From JACCXM01 sp046328335 (GTDB lineage Bacteria; Chloroflexota; Chloroflexia; Thermomicrobiales; UBA6265): a DNA stretch of 64,000 nucleotides. The notes beneath the pieces were generated by a model. It worked only from the letters and a program-made list of their open reading frames with translations. It made no database searches and was not told where the DNA came from. Position 1 is the stretch's first letter. Every line of letters begins with the position of its first letter. A program made the position numbers and the translations under genes. The stretch is from the NCBI GenBank assembly GCA_046328335.1, contig JAXLWU010000027.1:1-64000 (forward strand), given 5' to 3'. Below, in pieces: positions 26,955 to 36,083 of the stretch.

Positions 26955-28274
26955 ATGACTGGTCTACCGTATCGCCATTCGCCCCGTCCGTCCCGGTTCG
27001 GTTACGCGCTCAACCGGCGCGGTCTCCTAAAGGGAGCCGCCGGCGCCGCCGCGCTTGGATTCGGATTGTCCGCGGGGGTGACCCGCGCGAAAATCGAGTT
27101 GGGAACCGCGAGTGGCGATGTCAAACTGGGGTCGAACTACTCGAACGATCTCCCCCGGGAAGGATTGGTTGCCGCGGTTGAGGCGCTGCCGAACAAGAAC
27201 ATCAAGGTCGCCATCAACGAGGTCGATCACAACACCTTCCAGGAAAACATCACGACCTATCTCCAGAATCCGGACGACGTGATTCCCTGGTTCGCCGGCT
27301 ACCGCATGCGCTACTTCGCGGCGCAGGATCTGCTGGGTGACATCACTGATGTCTGGGAAGCGGGTCTCAACGACAGTCTGGGCGAGGGCTTCAAGGTGGC
27401 CTCGACCGGCGATGACGGCAAGCAATATTTCGTGCCGTGGACGTATTACATCTGGGGCGTCTACTACCGGCCGAGTCTGTTCGAGGAGAACGGCTGGTCC
27501 CCGCCGACGACGATGGACGAACTCAAGAGTCTTGCCGCGAATATGCAGGACAAGGGCATCGTCCCGTTCGCGCTCGGAAATGATGGCCGCTGGCCGGCGA
27601 TGGGCACGTTCGATCAGTTGAACTTCCGCCTGAACGGGTACCAGTTCCACGTTGACCTGATGGCAGGCACCGAGAAGTGGACCGACGAGCGGGTGAAGAA
27701 CGTGTTCACCGTTTGGGAGAGTCTGCTGCCCCTTCATCAGGAAAACCCCAACGGCCGCACCTGGGAAGAGGCCGCCGCCGCCGTGGTCAACAAGGAGGCG
27801 GGCATGATGACCATTGGCACATTCATCGGCTCGCAGTTCCCCGATGGGGATACTTCCGACCTCGACTTCTTCACGTTCCCGGAACTCAATCCCGAGTTCG
27901 GCACTGGCACGGTTGAAGCCCCGATCGACGGCTGGCTAATGGCAAAGAAGCCGGGCAATGAGGCGGCAGCCAAGGAGCTGCTCTACCACTTTGGCACCGC
28001 CCCAGCGCAGGAGGCGTACCTGTCGAAGGATCCGAGCGTGATTGCGCCGTCGACCGATGTCGACAGCTCGCTCTACTCGCCGCTGCAGCAGAAGGTGCTT
28101 GCCGCGGTCGCCGCGGCCCCGAACGTGACGCAGTTCCTCGATCGCGATACGAGTCCTGAGTTCGCGTCGAACGTGGCCGGACAGGCGCTGGCGGATTTCC
28201 TGGCCGATCCGTCGAGCATCGACTCGATCCTCGAAGACATGCAGGCCCAGGCCGAGGTGATTTTCGCGGGGTAA
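26955..28274 (+). CDS. Sugar ABC transporter substrate-binding protein
   Basis: This extracellular family 1 solute-binding protein has 439 residues. The N-terminus has a Tat signal (NRRGLLKGAAGAAALG, residues 20-35). Typical features are DDVIPWFAGYRMRYFAAQDLLGDITD, FVPWTYYIWGVYYRPSLFEENGW and GIVPFALGNDGRWPAM. There is no lipobox cysteine, so attachment is not by lipid. The ATG has a gggag site seven bases upstream. It is first in an operon with two permeases, separated from them by a terminator-like hairpin. The sugar is unknown. Confidence 0.9.
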   Translation: MTGLPYRHSPRPSRFGYALNRRGLLKGAAGAAALGFGLSAGVTRAKIELGTASGDVKLGSNYSNDLPREGLVAAVEALPNKNIKVAINEVDHNTFQENITTYLQNPDDVIPWFAGYRMRYFAAQDLLGDITDVWEAGLNDSLGEGFKVASTGDDGKQYFVPWTYYIWGVYYRPSLFEENGWSPPTTMDELKSLAANMQDKGIVPFALGNDGRWPAMGTFDQLNFRLNGYQFHVDLMAGTEKWTDERVKNVFTVWESLLPLHQENPNGRTWEEAAAAVVNKEAGMMTIGTFIGSQFPDGDTSDLDFFTFPELNPEFGTGTVEAPIDGWLMAKKPGNEAAAKELLYHFGTAPAQEAYLSKDPSVIAPSTDVDSSLYSPLQQKVLAAVAAAPNVTQFLDRDTSPEFASNVAGQALADFLADPSSIDSILEDMQAQAEVIFAG

Positions 28275-28281
28275 CCCACGT

Positions 28282-28321
28282 TGCGCCCGCCGCGGGGAAA
28301 TTGCCGCGGCGGGCGCATTTT
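28282..28321 (+). terminator. Intra-operon terminator or mRNA-stabilising hairpin
   Basis: A perfect 14-bp inverted repeat (tgcgcccgccgcgg / ccgcggcgggcgca) with an eight-base loop is followed by tttt. It lies just after the binding-protein gene and before the permeases. Such partial terminators raise the level of binding protein over permease; that role is inferred from position. Confidence 0.75.
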
Positions 28322-28353
28322 CCACACCGACTCGCGACAAAGCGGGGGCACGA

Positions 28354-29346
28354 GTGGCGACGATAGCCCAGGCCCGCAATGCACCAGTACCCCGGATGGA
28401 AGCGAAGGCGACCGGACTGCGCCAGTTTGACGGCAGCGATCGCTGGATCGCCGTGCTCATGGCGGGAATCCCGACGATTCTTCATGTCGGGTTCGTCTGG
28501 ATCCCGACGATCGCTTCAATCCTTCTTTCATTTACCGATTGGAAAGGAATCCGATTCAGCGATATCAACTGGGTTGGCTTCAAGAACTACGTCCAGATTT
28601 TTACTGTCTTTCAAAAGAGTTTCTTCCAGGCACTGATCAATAATTCGGTTCTCCTGATTTTCCTTTTCATCGGGCCGACTGCGCTTGGGATTTGCCTCGC
28701 CTATCTCCTCGACCGCGACATCAAGGGAACGCGCTTCTACCAGGCCATCTTCTTCACCCCGGTCGTTCTCTCGCTGGCAGTTGTCGGTTTCATGTGGCAG
28801 AGCGTGATCTACTCGACCGAGAACGGCCTTGCCACCCAGTTATTTGGCGGTGGCCAGCCGGTGGACTGGATCGGCAACCAATCGTTTCTCATCCCGTTTG
28901 GCGACACCTATGGCATTTCTCACAACTTTGTCGCCATCCTCGTCGCCATTGCCTGGAGACACACCGGCTACATCATGGTGCTGTACCTCGCCGGCCTCAA
29001 GAGCGTGGATAGTTCGTTGCGAGAGGCCGCCATGCTGGACGGCAGCAACGAGTGGCAAGTGTTCCGGAATGTCGTCTTTCCGTCGCTGAAGCCGATCAAC
29101 GTGGTCGTCGCGGTGATCACCGTGATCGAAGCACTGCGCGCCTTCGATATCATCTATGTCCTCAACACCCCCCGCAAGACCGAAGTGCTGTCGATCCTCA
29201 CGACGAACAATCTCCTCGGCGAGGGCGGCGGCAACGTCGGCAGGGGATCGGCCTATGCCACGATCCTGTTCATCCTCTGCTTCGGCTTCGTCATCTGGTA
29301 TGTGACGAACCACTATCGCAGTACGCAGGAGGGAGCGGACGCATGA
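28354..29346 (+). CDS. Sugar ABC transporter permease (MalF-like)
   Basis: This inner-membrane permease of 330 residues has six predicted helices and the EAA loop (SLREAAMLDGSNEWQVFRNV) near residues 220-240. It starts with a GTG after a ggggg purine run. It partners with the next gene, whose ATG overlaps its stop (ATGA). With the upstream binding protein it forms one importer; the ATPase is elsewhere. Unlike the permease at the left end of the window it has the normal length. Confidence 0.92.
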   Translation: MATIAQARNAPVPRMEAKATGLRQFDGSDRWIAVLMAGIPTILHVGFVWIPTIASILLSFTDWKGIRFSDINWVGFKNYVQIFTVFQKSFFQALINNSVLLIFLFIGPTALGICLAYLLDRDIKGTRFYQAIFFTPVVLSLAVVGFMWQSVIYSTENGLATQLFGGGQPVDWIGNQSFLIPFGDTYGISHNFVAILVAIAWRHTGYIMVLYLAGLKSVDSSLREAAMLDGSNEWQVFRNVVFPSLKPINVVVAVITVIEALRAFDIIYVLNTPRKTEVLSILTTNNLLGEGGGNVGRGSAYATILFILCFGFVIWYVTNHYRSTQEGADA

Positions 29347-30236
29347 GCAGCAGCGCCGCTGCCGGATCACGCCGACGGAAGGCACTAAGCCCCGCTCGCA
29401 TCCTGCTCTACGCGTTCATCACCCTGACCGCGGCGATCTGGCTGGTTCCGATCGCCGGCGCGATCTTCGCATCATTCCGGCCTTTCACGGAGACGGTGCG
29501 CGACGGGTTCTTCTCCTGGCCGCAAACGCTCACCCTGGACAACTACAGAAACGCGTGGCAGCAAGGGGATATCGCCCGCAAGTACTGGAACACCGCGGTC
29601 ATCCTGGTGCCAGCGCTCCTGGTCACCCTCTTCTTCTCGAGCATGGTGGCCTTTGTTGCCAGCCGCTATTCCTGGCGATTCAACATTCTGCTGTTGTCGA
29701 TCTTCACCGCGGGTAATCTCCTGCCGCAGCAGATCATCATCCAGCCGCTGTTCCAGTTCTACAATCGCGTCCCGCTCCCGGAGTTCATTGCCAATTCGGG
29801 CAAACTCAATGGGAGCGCCCTGGGACTGATTCTCATCCACATCGCGTTCCAGAGTGGCTTCTGCACCTTCGTACTGAGCAACTACATGAAGTTGCTGCCG
29901 AAGTCGCTGAACGATGCGGCTCGAGTCGATGGGGCGGGTGTCTGGCGGCAGTACTGGCAAATCATCATGCCGCTGACGCTGCCGGCGCTGGCGGCGCTGG
30001 CGACGCTCGAGTTCACCTGGATCTACAACGATTTCTTCTGGGCGGTCGTCCTCGAGCAACAGGGTGCTGACCGCCCGATCACGTCATCGCTGGCCAACCT
30101 CGGCGGCGAGTTTTTCACTGACGACAACCTGATCGCGGCGGCGTCGATGTTCGTCGCGTTGCCGACTCTTTTCGTCTACGCGGTGCTCCAGCGCTACTTC
30201 ATCGCGGGATTGACGATCGGCGCGGAAAAGGGGTAA
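29343..30236 (+). CDS. Sugar ABC transporter permease (MalG-like)
   Basis: This permease of 297 residues has six helices, the EAA loop (SLNDAARVDGAGVWRQYWQI) near residues 190-210 and the standard MalG-type end (AGLTIGAEKG). The first 15 residues are basic and serine-rich, consistent with an inside N-terminus. It is the last gene of the sugar operon; a repeat-filled gap follows. Confidence 0.92.
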   Translation: MSSSAAAGSRRRKALSPARILLYAFITLTAAIWLVPIAGAIFASFRPFTETVRDGFFSWPQTLTLDNYRNAWQQGDIARKYWNTAVILVPALLVTLFFSSMVAFVASRYSWRFNILLLSIFTAGNLLPQQIIIQPLFQFYNRVPLPEFIANSGKLNGSALGLILIHIAFQSGFCTFVLSNYMKLLPKSLNDAARVDGAGVWRQYWQIIMPLTLPALAALATLEFTWIYNDFFWAVVLEQQGADRPITSSLANLGGEFFTDDNLIAAASMFVALPTLFVYAVLQRYFIAGLTIGAEKG

Positions 30237-30289
30237 GGGATCGGCCACGATCCACGGCGCACTCTCTCCAGTCCGGCCGATCGAGTCGG

Positions 30290-30366
30290 CTGAGAGGGAC
30301 AGATGCAGCGGTGTCGCCGCGTGAGCCCTCACCCCAACCCCTCTCCCTGTGCGCAGGGAGAGGGGC
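30290..30366. repeat. Family A dispersed repeat, copy 5
   Basis: A ctgagagggacagatgc left block, gtcgccgcgtgag, and the core ccctcaccccaacccctctc with its cagggagaggggc arm at 30326-30366. It lies just after the sugar ABC operon and is followed closely by a family C element. Confidence 0.85.
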
Positions 30367-30414
30367 GTCGCGCGGCACCGCCAAGCGGCATTTACGGCGG
30401 CTTGCGAACGACGT

Positions 30415-30497
30415 GTTATTCCGAGCCGCCGCGAGGAACCTCGGTGGCGGTCGCAATCCCCGCCAACGCCGAGGTCCCTCCTGCGTCGGGACGACAC
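30415..30497 (-). repeat. Family C repeat, full copy (reverse orientation)
   Basis: The segment runs from gttattccgagccgccgcga through a gaggaacctcgg block to gccgaggtccctcctgcgtc and gggacgacac. Read on the minus strand it matches 42409-42488 and 60293-60372. Internal partial complementarity (acctcggtggcgg with ccgccaacgccgaggt) suggests that it folds as a hairpin. Confidence 0.75.
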
Positions 30498-30552
30498 CCC
30501 TGGGGTTAGGCTCCACGACACAACTCTTGCACGACATCGTAGATGAGGGGTA

Positions 30553-31536
30553 TTACGCGTTGCCGGTCAGTTTATCGACCGCGGTGTCGAGAATCGTATG
30601 CCGGTGCGCATGCTGGCTATGACCGACTTGGCCGTTTCCACGTGGGTTGGGACCCCAGGAGACCGGCGGCATCGGCTGTTTGGCCGTACCGTGCAGGAGC
30701 GGATCGGCCGGAGGAACCATTCCCGTGTCGTTCGAAAGTGGACGCATGTCAGCGATGTATTCGAACTCCGCCATGCCATCCATGGTCGGACCCTGCGCCC
30801 AGCGTCCGCGTTGGCTGTCGGTGCCGGCCGAGAGGTTGTAAAAGGTGTGAGCCTGGCTCTCCAGCACGCGATCCTGGGGAATCGTGCCTGGCACGCGGAA
30901 TTGCTCCAGCCCGTCGATGCGCAGTTGCTCGATCGCCGCGGCCCACTGGTTCTGGTGCATAAAGTCACGAGCAAGGTTGAACGAGAGCATGTCGCGCACG
31001 CCTTGATCGTCGGTCATCTCGTAGAGACGTCCGACCTGTAGATTTCCTTGCGACTCGGCCATCAGGTTCCAACGGAAATCGGCCAGCAGGTTTCCACTGC
31101 CGGAGGTGATGAAGTTGCCGTTCCAGGGCACGCCCATGCTGTCCTTCGGCATGGCGCCCATGCCGGAGACGATAAGATGTTGGGGGTTCATACCAGTGAT
31201 GACGGCGTCGGTCATGTTGGTGCCACCCATCGCCGCGGCGACGGTGGGACTCGCGGCAACCGCCGCCTCCTGATCCTGGACCGGGGCGCCCTCCAGCAAG
31301 CGGGCAATCATGATCGAGAGCATCTCGACATGGGCGATCTCCTCGGTGCCAATGTCGAGGAGCATGTCGCGATACATTTCCGGCCCGCGGCAGTTCCAAC
31401 CTTGAAACAAGTAGGCCATCATGACCGTCATTTCGCCGAACTGCCCGCCGAGCACTTCCTGCAGGCGGCGGGCAAAGATGGGATCGGGTCGATCAGGCCT
31501 CGCCTGATACTGCAACTCCTTGACGTGATAGAACAC
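30553..31536 (-). CDS. Manganese catalase
   Basis: This non-haem catalase of 327 residues splits hydrogen peroxide with a di-manganese centre. The four-helix bundle ligands are visible: GGQFGEMTVMMAYLFQGWNC (first Glu), DIGTEEIAHVEMLSIM (Glu and His), and later NLMAESQGNLQVGRLYEMTDD (Glu) with MHQNQWAAAIEQL (His). The C-terminal tail ends in a His-rich stretch. The GTG at 31536 (VFYHVKELQYQ) matches the usual family start and has a gaggagagg site. It is divergent from the peptide ABC operon. Confidence 0.95.
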   Translation of the reverse strand: MFYHVKELQYQARPDRPDPIFARRLQEVLGGQFGEMTVMMAYLFQGWNCRGPEMYRDMLLDIGTEEIAHVEMLSIMIARLLEGAPVQDQEAAVAASPTVAAAMGGTNMTDAVITGMNPQHLIVSGMGAMPKDSMGVPWNGNFITSGSGNLLADFRWNLMAESQGNLQVGRLYEMTDDQGVRDMLSFNLARDFMHQNQWAAAIEQLRIDGLEQFRVPGTIPQDRVLESQAHTFYNLSAGTDSQRGRWAQGPTMDGMAEFEYIADMRPLSNDTGMVPPADPLLHGTAKQPMPPVSWGPNPRGNGQVGHSQHAHRHTILDTAVDKLTGNA

Positions 31537-31936
31537 TGAACCTCTCCTCACTCCGCGTCCTGAACGGTGATGGTTGGGTTGACGCGGCGGCCGCCGCAAT
31601 GCGTCGATCGACTCGTACCGGATGGCATCCGGGGCCGACAGGGCATGGTGTCGCACGGGTCGTGCCATCAACAGTGGATCGGCGTGATCCGCTCACTTTC
31701 CAGTGAATTGAACGCTGCGCAGGTTGCCGGAACGCGATACCATCCACCAGTCATCCGGTCGTATCTGTGGCACGGGAACGGTTTGGGCATTGCGCGCCTC
31801 GGTAGACAAGAGCACCCGCGGCGACAGGCTCTGTCTCTTGCGCGCGCCAGCGATCTTGCTGAGCCGGTCGAGCGTAGAGCGGTCCTGAACCGGGGCGACG
31901 GCCAGGATCATGAGGCAATGAGCGAGGAGCGAGACG
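31537..31936. other. 400-bp divergent intergenic region; no gene seen
   Basis: This region separates the manganese catalase gene from the peptide ABC operon and must hold both promoters. Open frames here are short and lack recognisable protein sequence. No repeat-family core is present, in contrast to most gaps of this size in the window. Confidence 0.5.
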
Positions 31937-32857
31937 ATGGGGCGCTACGTGCTGGTCCGGCTGGGCGGCCTGCTTGGTGTGCTCTTTGTCGTCTCCGTGG
32001 TTACGTTCATCCTCATGCATCTCATCCCCGGCGGCCCCTACGACGCGGAGAAGATGCCCCTGTCCGAGGCGGCGAAAGAGAACATCCTCCGCTCTTACGG
32101 GCTCGACAAGCCACTCTGGCAGCAATACCTCCTTTACATCGGCAATGCGCTCCGGTTCGAATTCGGTTACTCGTATCAGAGTCCCGGAGAGACAGTCGCC
32201 CAGCTGATCGCGCGGGTCTGGACCGTCTCGCTGCAACTTGGCGCCATGACCCTCGGGGTCGCGGTTCCCGTCGGCGTTGGCCTCGGCATCCTCGCGGCCA
32301 GTCATCGCAATTCCTGGATCGATAACTTCGTCACCTTGCTGGCGACGGCGGGAATCGTGCTGCCGACGTTCGTCATCGGGATTCTGCTGATCCTGCTCTT
32401 CAGCAATACCCTCCACTGGCTGCCGACCGGGGGATGGGACCAACCGCAAACGTGGGTGATGCCGGTGATCGCCTACGCGCTGGGGCCCGCCGGGATCATC
32501 GCGCGGTACACCCGTACCTGCGTCCTGGAGGGAATCGGAACGGATTATGTGCGTACCGCGCGCGCCAAAGGACTCTCCGACGGCGTCGTCATGAGGCGCC
32601 ATGTGCTGCGGAACGCGGCGATCCCGCTGATCACGGTGGCTGGACCGCTGGTGCCCGATCTGCTCACCGGGTCGATCTTTATCGAAACGATCTTCCGCAT
32701 TCCCGGGTTGGGCAGTTACTTCGTCACCAGCGTCTTCCAGCGCGACTACCCGATGATCATGACCCTGGCGTTACTAGCCGCACTGGTAGTCAGCCTCGCC
32801 TATCTCACCACCGATCTCCTCTACCTGGCGATCGATCCCCGGATCAGGCTCTCCTGA
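31937..32857 (+). CDS. Peptide/nickel-type ABC transporter permease (DppB-like)
   Basis: This inner-membrane permease of 306 residues belongs to the DppB/OppB family. It begins YVLVRLGGLLGVLFVVSVVTFILMHLIPGGP, the typical first helix and GDP/GGP loop. The EAA-like loop is DYVRTARAKGLSDGVVMRRHVLRNAAIPL, and the C-terminus IDPRIRLS is standard. The stop shares one base with the start of the partner permease. Peptides, nickel or oligosaccharides are possible substrates. Confidence 0.92.
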   Translation: MGRYVLVRLGGLLGVLFVVSVVTFILMHLIPGGPYDAEKMPLSEAAKENILRSYGLDKPLWQQYLLYIGNALRFEFGYSYQSPGETVAQLIARVWTVSLQLGAMTLGVAVPVGVGLGILAASHRNSWIDNFVTLLATAGIVLPTFVIGILLILLFSNTLHWLPTGGWDQPQTWVMPVIAYALGPAGIIARYTRTCVLEGIGTDYVRTARAKGLSDGVVMRRHVLRNAAIPLITVAGPLVPDLLTGSIFIETIFRIPGLGSYFVTSVFQRDYPMIMTLALLAALVVSLAYLTTDLLYLAIDPRIRLS

Positions 32858-33789
32858 TGGCGCAGGCGGATCTCTCCCTGGCGGGCGCGGCAAATGGCGG
32901 GGTAGTCACTGACGCCCCTGGTGATTTCCCCGCCCGCGCCCGGCGGCCATCGTCGCCACTGTCCGATGCCTGGCAACGGTTTCGCGCCAATCGCTTGGGA
33001 TCGTTTGGTCTGGCGATCGTGCTCCTGCTCGTCGTGATGGCGCTTGGGGCGCCCTGGATCGCGCCATTCCCCTACGACAAGCCCGATTTCGCCGCCGCCT
33101 GGCTCTTTCCAAGCCGGGAACACCTGATGGGCACCGACGGCATCGGCCGCGATTTCTTCTCCCGGATCGTTTACGGGGCGCGAACGTCGCTCGCGATCGG
33201 GTTGAGCGCGCAGGCGCTGGCGCTCACGATCGGATTGGTGCTTGGACTTGCCGCTGGACTGCGGGGCGGAAAAGTCGACTTCGTCATCATGCGGATTGTT
33301 GATGCGGTCTGGGCCTTCCCCCGTATGCTGTTCGCGATCATGCTCCTGACGGTGCTTGGCAGCGGCTTCGGCAACGTGCTCCTGGCGATTGCGGTAACCG
33401 GCTGGATCCCCATCTGCCGCCTGACCCGCGCCCAACTCCTCGGACAGCGGGAAAGCGACTATGTCGTCGCGGCGCGGGCGCTCGGCGCTTCGGAGGAACG
33501 AATTGCCCGCGTCCACCTGCTGCCGAATATCCTCGGGCCGATCATCGTCGCGCTGACCCTTGGCGTGCCGGAAGCGATCTTCGCGGAAGCAGGGCTCAGT
33601 TTCCTTGGGATCGGCATCAATCCCCCCATCCCGAGTTGGGGGCAGATGGTCGGTGAGAGCGTCAGTACGATCCGCTTCTACTGGCACCTGGCGCTCTTTC
33701 CGGCTCTGATGATCGGGTTGACGATGCTGGGGTTCGTGTTGCTGGGCGATGGTTTGCGCGATGCCCTCGATCCGCGTTCCCGGAGCTGA
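32857..33789 (+). CDS. Peptide/nickel-type ABC transporter permease (DppC-like)
   Basis: This partner permease of 310 residues belongs to the DppC/OppC family. After about 40 polar residues comes WQRFRANRLGSFGLAIVLLLVVMALGAPWIAPF, then the family motif HLMGTDGIGRDFFSRIVYGARTSL. The EAA loop is DYVVAARALGASEERIARVHLLPNILGPI; LSFLGIGINPPIPSWGQM and GDGLRDALDPRSRS end the protein as usual. The ATG overlaps the DppB stop by one base (TGATG). Confidence 0.92.
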   Translation: MAQADLSLAGAANGGVVTDAPGDFPARARRPSSPLSDAWQRFRANRLGSFGLAIVLLLVVMALGAPWIAPFPYDKPDFAAAWLFPSREHLMGTDGIGRDFFSRIVYGARTSLAIGLSAQALALTIGLVLGLAAGLRGGKVDFVIMRIVDAVWAFPRMLFAIMLLTVLGSGFGNVLLAIAVTGWIPICRLTRAQLLGQRESDYVVAARALGASEERIARVHLLPNILGPIIVALTLGVPEAIFAEAGLSFLGIGINPPIPSWGQMVGESVSTIRFYWHLALFPALMIGLTMLGFVLLGDGLRDALDPRSRS

Positions 33790-33898
33790 GACTCCCGTCG
33801 CGTCACGGTCTGGCGCTCGTGCACATGCGGTTCGCTGGTCGCGGATGTCCCGCTGACGGCGATTGCAGGCGGGGTGACCCCCGGTGAGGAGACGAGTC

Positions 33899-35644
33899 GT
33901 GAAAAGCGATTCCCGGTTCCCGAATCTGTCCCGGCGAAAACTCCTGCAAGGATCGGCCGCGACCAGCGCGGTGTTCATGATTGCCCGGATGCCGGGAGGA
34001 GCAAGCGCCGCTTCGACATCTCCCGCGATCATGCGGCCTGTCACGCTGGCGCCCGAACTGCCGGAGAATGCGGCGGCGCAGGATCAACAGATTCTGCGCA
34101 CGATGGGCAGGGAGGGACGTTACCTGGACTGGTCCAAATCGGTACAACAGCGCCAGTTCGAGTCGGCGCTGATCACCGAGCCGCTGGTCCGGCGCAACGA
34201 AAACTACGAATTGGCTCCGGCCGGCGCCGAGTCCTGGGAGACATCGGAGGATGGATTGACCTGGACGTTCCATCTCCGGCCGGGGATGACCTGGAGCGAC
34301 GATACCCCGGTGACGGCCGAGGATTATGCCTACACCGTGCGGCGGATGGCTGATCCCGCCACGGCCTTCGACGTCACCTTCTACTACGGGTCGATCAAGA
34401 ACTTCACCGCCGCCACGGAAGGCAAGGTTCCGGTCGACGAGGTCGGCGTCAAGGTCATCGACGACATGACGCTGGCCATCACGACCGAACAGCCGACGCC
34501 GTTCCTGGGGTTGATTGCCGCCGATATCTACGTGGTGCCGAAGCACATTGTCGAGGTCGAGGGCGACAACTGGTCGCTGGATCCATCGACCGCGCTTTCC
34601 TGCGGACCCTTCAAACTGGAGAAGTGGGACAAGGGACGTGAGGTCGTATTCAGCGCCAACCCGTCGTACAACGGGCCGTGGGCCGCGTACTGGCAGCAGA
34701 TCGTCTACCTGATCGGCGCGGACGAGGCGGTCTTCCCCGCGTATGAAAATGGGGAGATCGATCTCATCGAGCGCGGCTACGAGCAGGTCATCTCCCCGGC
34801 GGATCAGGCGCGGATCGAGAGCGATCCCGAGCTGAGCAAGCAACTCCACACGTTCCCCCAGTTCCAGACGTGGTGGCTGGCGTTTGGCAACGAGGGAACG
34901 GCCTTCAGCGATCTCAAGGTGCGGCAGGCGTTCGCGCAGGCAGTCGACCGCGACGCGATCATCAATTCCGTGTTGCGGGGGCAGGCGGTGGCGGCCTACG
35001 GCTTGCTGGCTCCCGGATTCCACTCCTCCAATACCGAAAAGCAGAAAGCCGCGGCCTACCCCTACGATCCGGAGAAGGCGCGGGCACTGCTGGCCGAGGC
35101 CGGGTACGGTGAGGGCGGGCAACCGTTCCCCTCGTACGACCTGACGCTGCGCGATCCCTCGCCGACAGTGCAAACCGTGGCCCAGGCAATTCAGGCGATG
35201 CTCAAGGAGAATCTCGGCATCGAAGTCGGTATCCAGAGCCTGGAGCGCAAGACCTTCACCGAAAAACTGAATGCCTACGAGTTGCCGTTCGTGCTGATCC
35301 CGTGGGACATGGACTACTACGACGCCTCGAACTTCATGGATGTGTTTGTCACCGGTGGGCGGCATGCCTGGTCCAACCCGGACTACGACAAACTGGTCAA
35401 GGAGGCGGACGGCATCGTTGGCGACGAAGCGAAGCGGGCGGAACTCTATCAGCAGGCCGAGGAGATCCTGATCAAGGACGTTGGCGGCGTCTTCCTCTGG
35501 CATCCGGTCTTCACCCAGTTGTGGAAGCCGTACATCGAGGGTCCGTGCCTCCACGAGAATTCCTACGGGATTCTTTCCTGGCAAGCTCCGGAAAAGGGGC
35601 CGCAATACTACTGCACCTACTTCACCCAGGACAAGCCGGCTTGA
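33899..35644 (+). CDS. Peptide/nickel-type ABC substrate-binding protein (DppA-like)
   Basis: This extracellular family 5 solute-binding protein has 581 residues. A Tat signal (SRRKLLQGSAATSAVF, residues 11-26) ends near ASA at 37. Family features include ALITEPLVRRNENYELAPAGAESWETSEDGLTWTFHLRPGMTWSDDTPVTAEDYAYTVRR and KVRQAFAQAVDRDAIINSVLRG. The GTG at 33899 has a gtgaggaga site seven bases upstream; a GTG at 33884 is less likely. With the two permeases before it, it forms an importer; DppD/DppF-type ATPases are not in the window. Confidence 0.92.
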   Translation: MKSDSRFPNLSRRKLLQGSAATSAVFMIARMPGGASAASTSPAIMRPVTLAPELPENAAAQDQQILRTMGREGRYLDWSKSVQQRQFESALITEPLVRRNENYELAPAGAESWETSEDGLTWTFHLRPGMTWSDDTPVTAEDYAYTVRRMADPATAFDVTFYYGSIKNFTAATEGKVPVDEVGVKVIDDMTLAITTEQPTPFLGLIAADIYVVPKHIVEVEGDNWSLDPSTALSCGPFKLEKWDKGREVVFSANPSYNGPWAAYWQQIVYLIGADEAVFPAYENGEIDLIERGYEQVISPADQARIESDPELSKQLHTFPQFQTWWLAFGNEGTAFSDLKVRQAFAQAVDRDAIINSVLRGQAVAAYGLLAPGFHSSNTEKQKAAAYPYDPEKARALLAEAGYGEGGQPFPSYDLTLRDPSPTVQTVAQAIQAMLKENLGIEVGIQSLERKTFTEKLNAYELPFVLIPWDMDYYDASNFMDVFVTGGRHAWSNPDYDKLVKEADGIVGDEAKRAELYQQAEEILIKDVGGVFLWHPVFTQLWKPYIEGPCLHENSYGILSWQAPEKGPQYYCTYFTQDKPA

Positions 35645-35656
35645 TCTTATTGTGGC

Positions 35657-35685
35657 GCCGATCGTCTGGATTCCAGACGATCGGC
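35657..35685 (+). terminator. Hairpin after dppA-like gene
   Basis: A perfect 13-bp inverted repeat (gccgatcgtctgg / ccagacgatcggc) with a three-base loop lies twelve bases after the stop. No T run follows, so this may stabilise the transcript or end it by another mechanism. Confidence 0.5.
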
Positions 35686-35690
35686 AGCCA

Positions 35691-35798
35691 CCCTCACCCC
35701 AAACCTTGGTCCGGTGAGCGGCTGAGTGGGGGAGGAATCGCGGTTTCGCTGTGCTAGCCCTCACCCCAACCCCTCTCCCTGTGCGCAGGGAGAGGGGC
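35691..35798. repeat. Family A dispersed repeat, copy 6
   Basis: Two ccctcacccc blocks (35691 and 35758) flank a gtgggggaggaatcgcgg segment; the second begins the full core ccctcaccccaacccctctc with its closing arm at 35798. The rest of the gap to 36083 shows no gene; a possible tagaat -10 box at 36017 lies upstream of the Cys-rich gene. Confidence 0.85.
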
Positions 35799-36083
35799 TT
35801 CTCGCCGCCTCGTGGCAATGCTTCCACCTATGAGATCGGAACAGGAAAGGGACTTGCCTGGGGTTGCGTTGGGACGCCGGAGATTGCCGGGGGTGCCCAT
35901 CGGGGACCGGGCTGGCAAGCCGGGATGGCGGAATCAGGTGCGCGTCACCGGTTGTTGGACGCAACCTTGGCCTGGAGGCACCGCGGCGATTTCTTCCCGG
36001 ATCAGCTTGTGTCAGATAGAATCGTGCCCACGCGATCTGGGAAACATGGTGTCGATGTCGCACGATGCGTGGGGAGAGGTGTC

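Noticed and set aside
33803..35827. Open frame of 674 codons on the minus strand
   Set aside because: It is antisense to the DppA-like gene and runs into a repeat; no recognisable domain.
36017..36022. tagaat as -10 box of the Cys-rich gene
   Set aside because: No matching -35 element at the right distance; too weak to list as a promoter.
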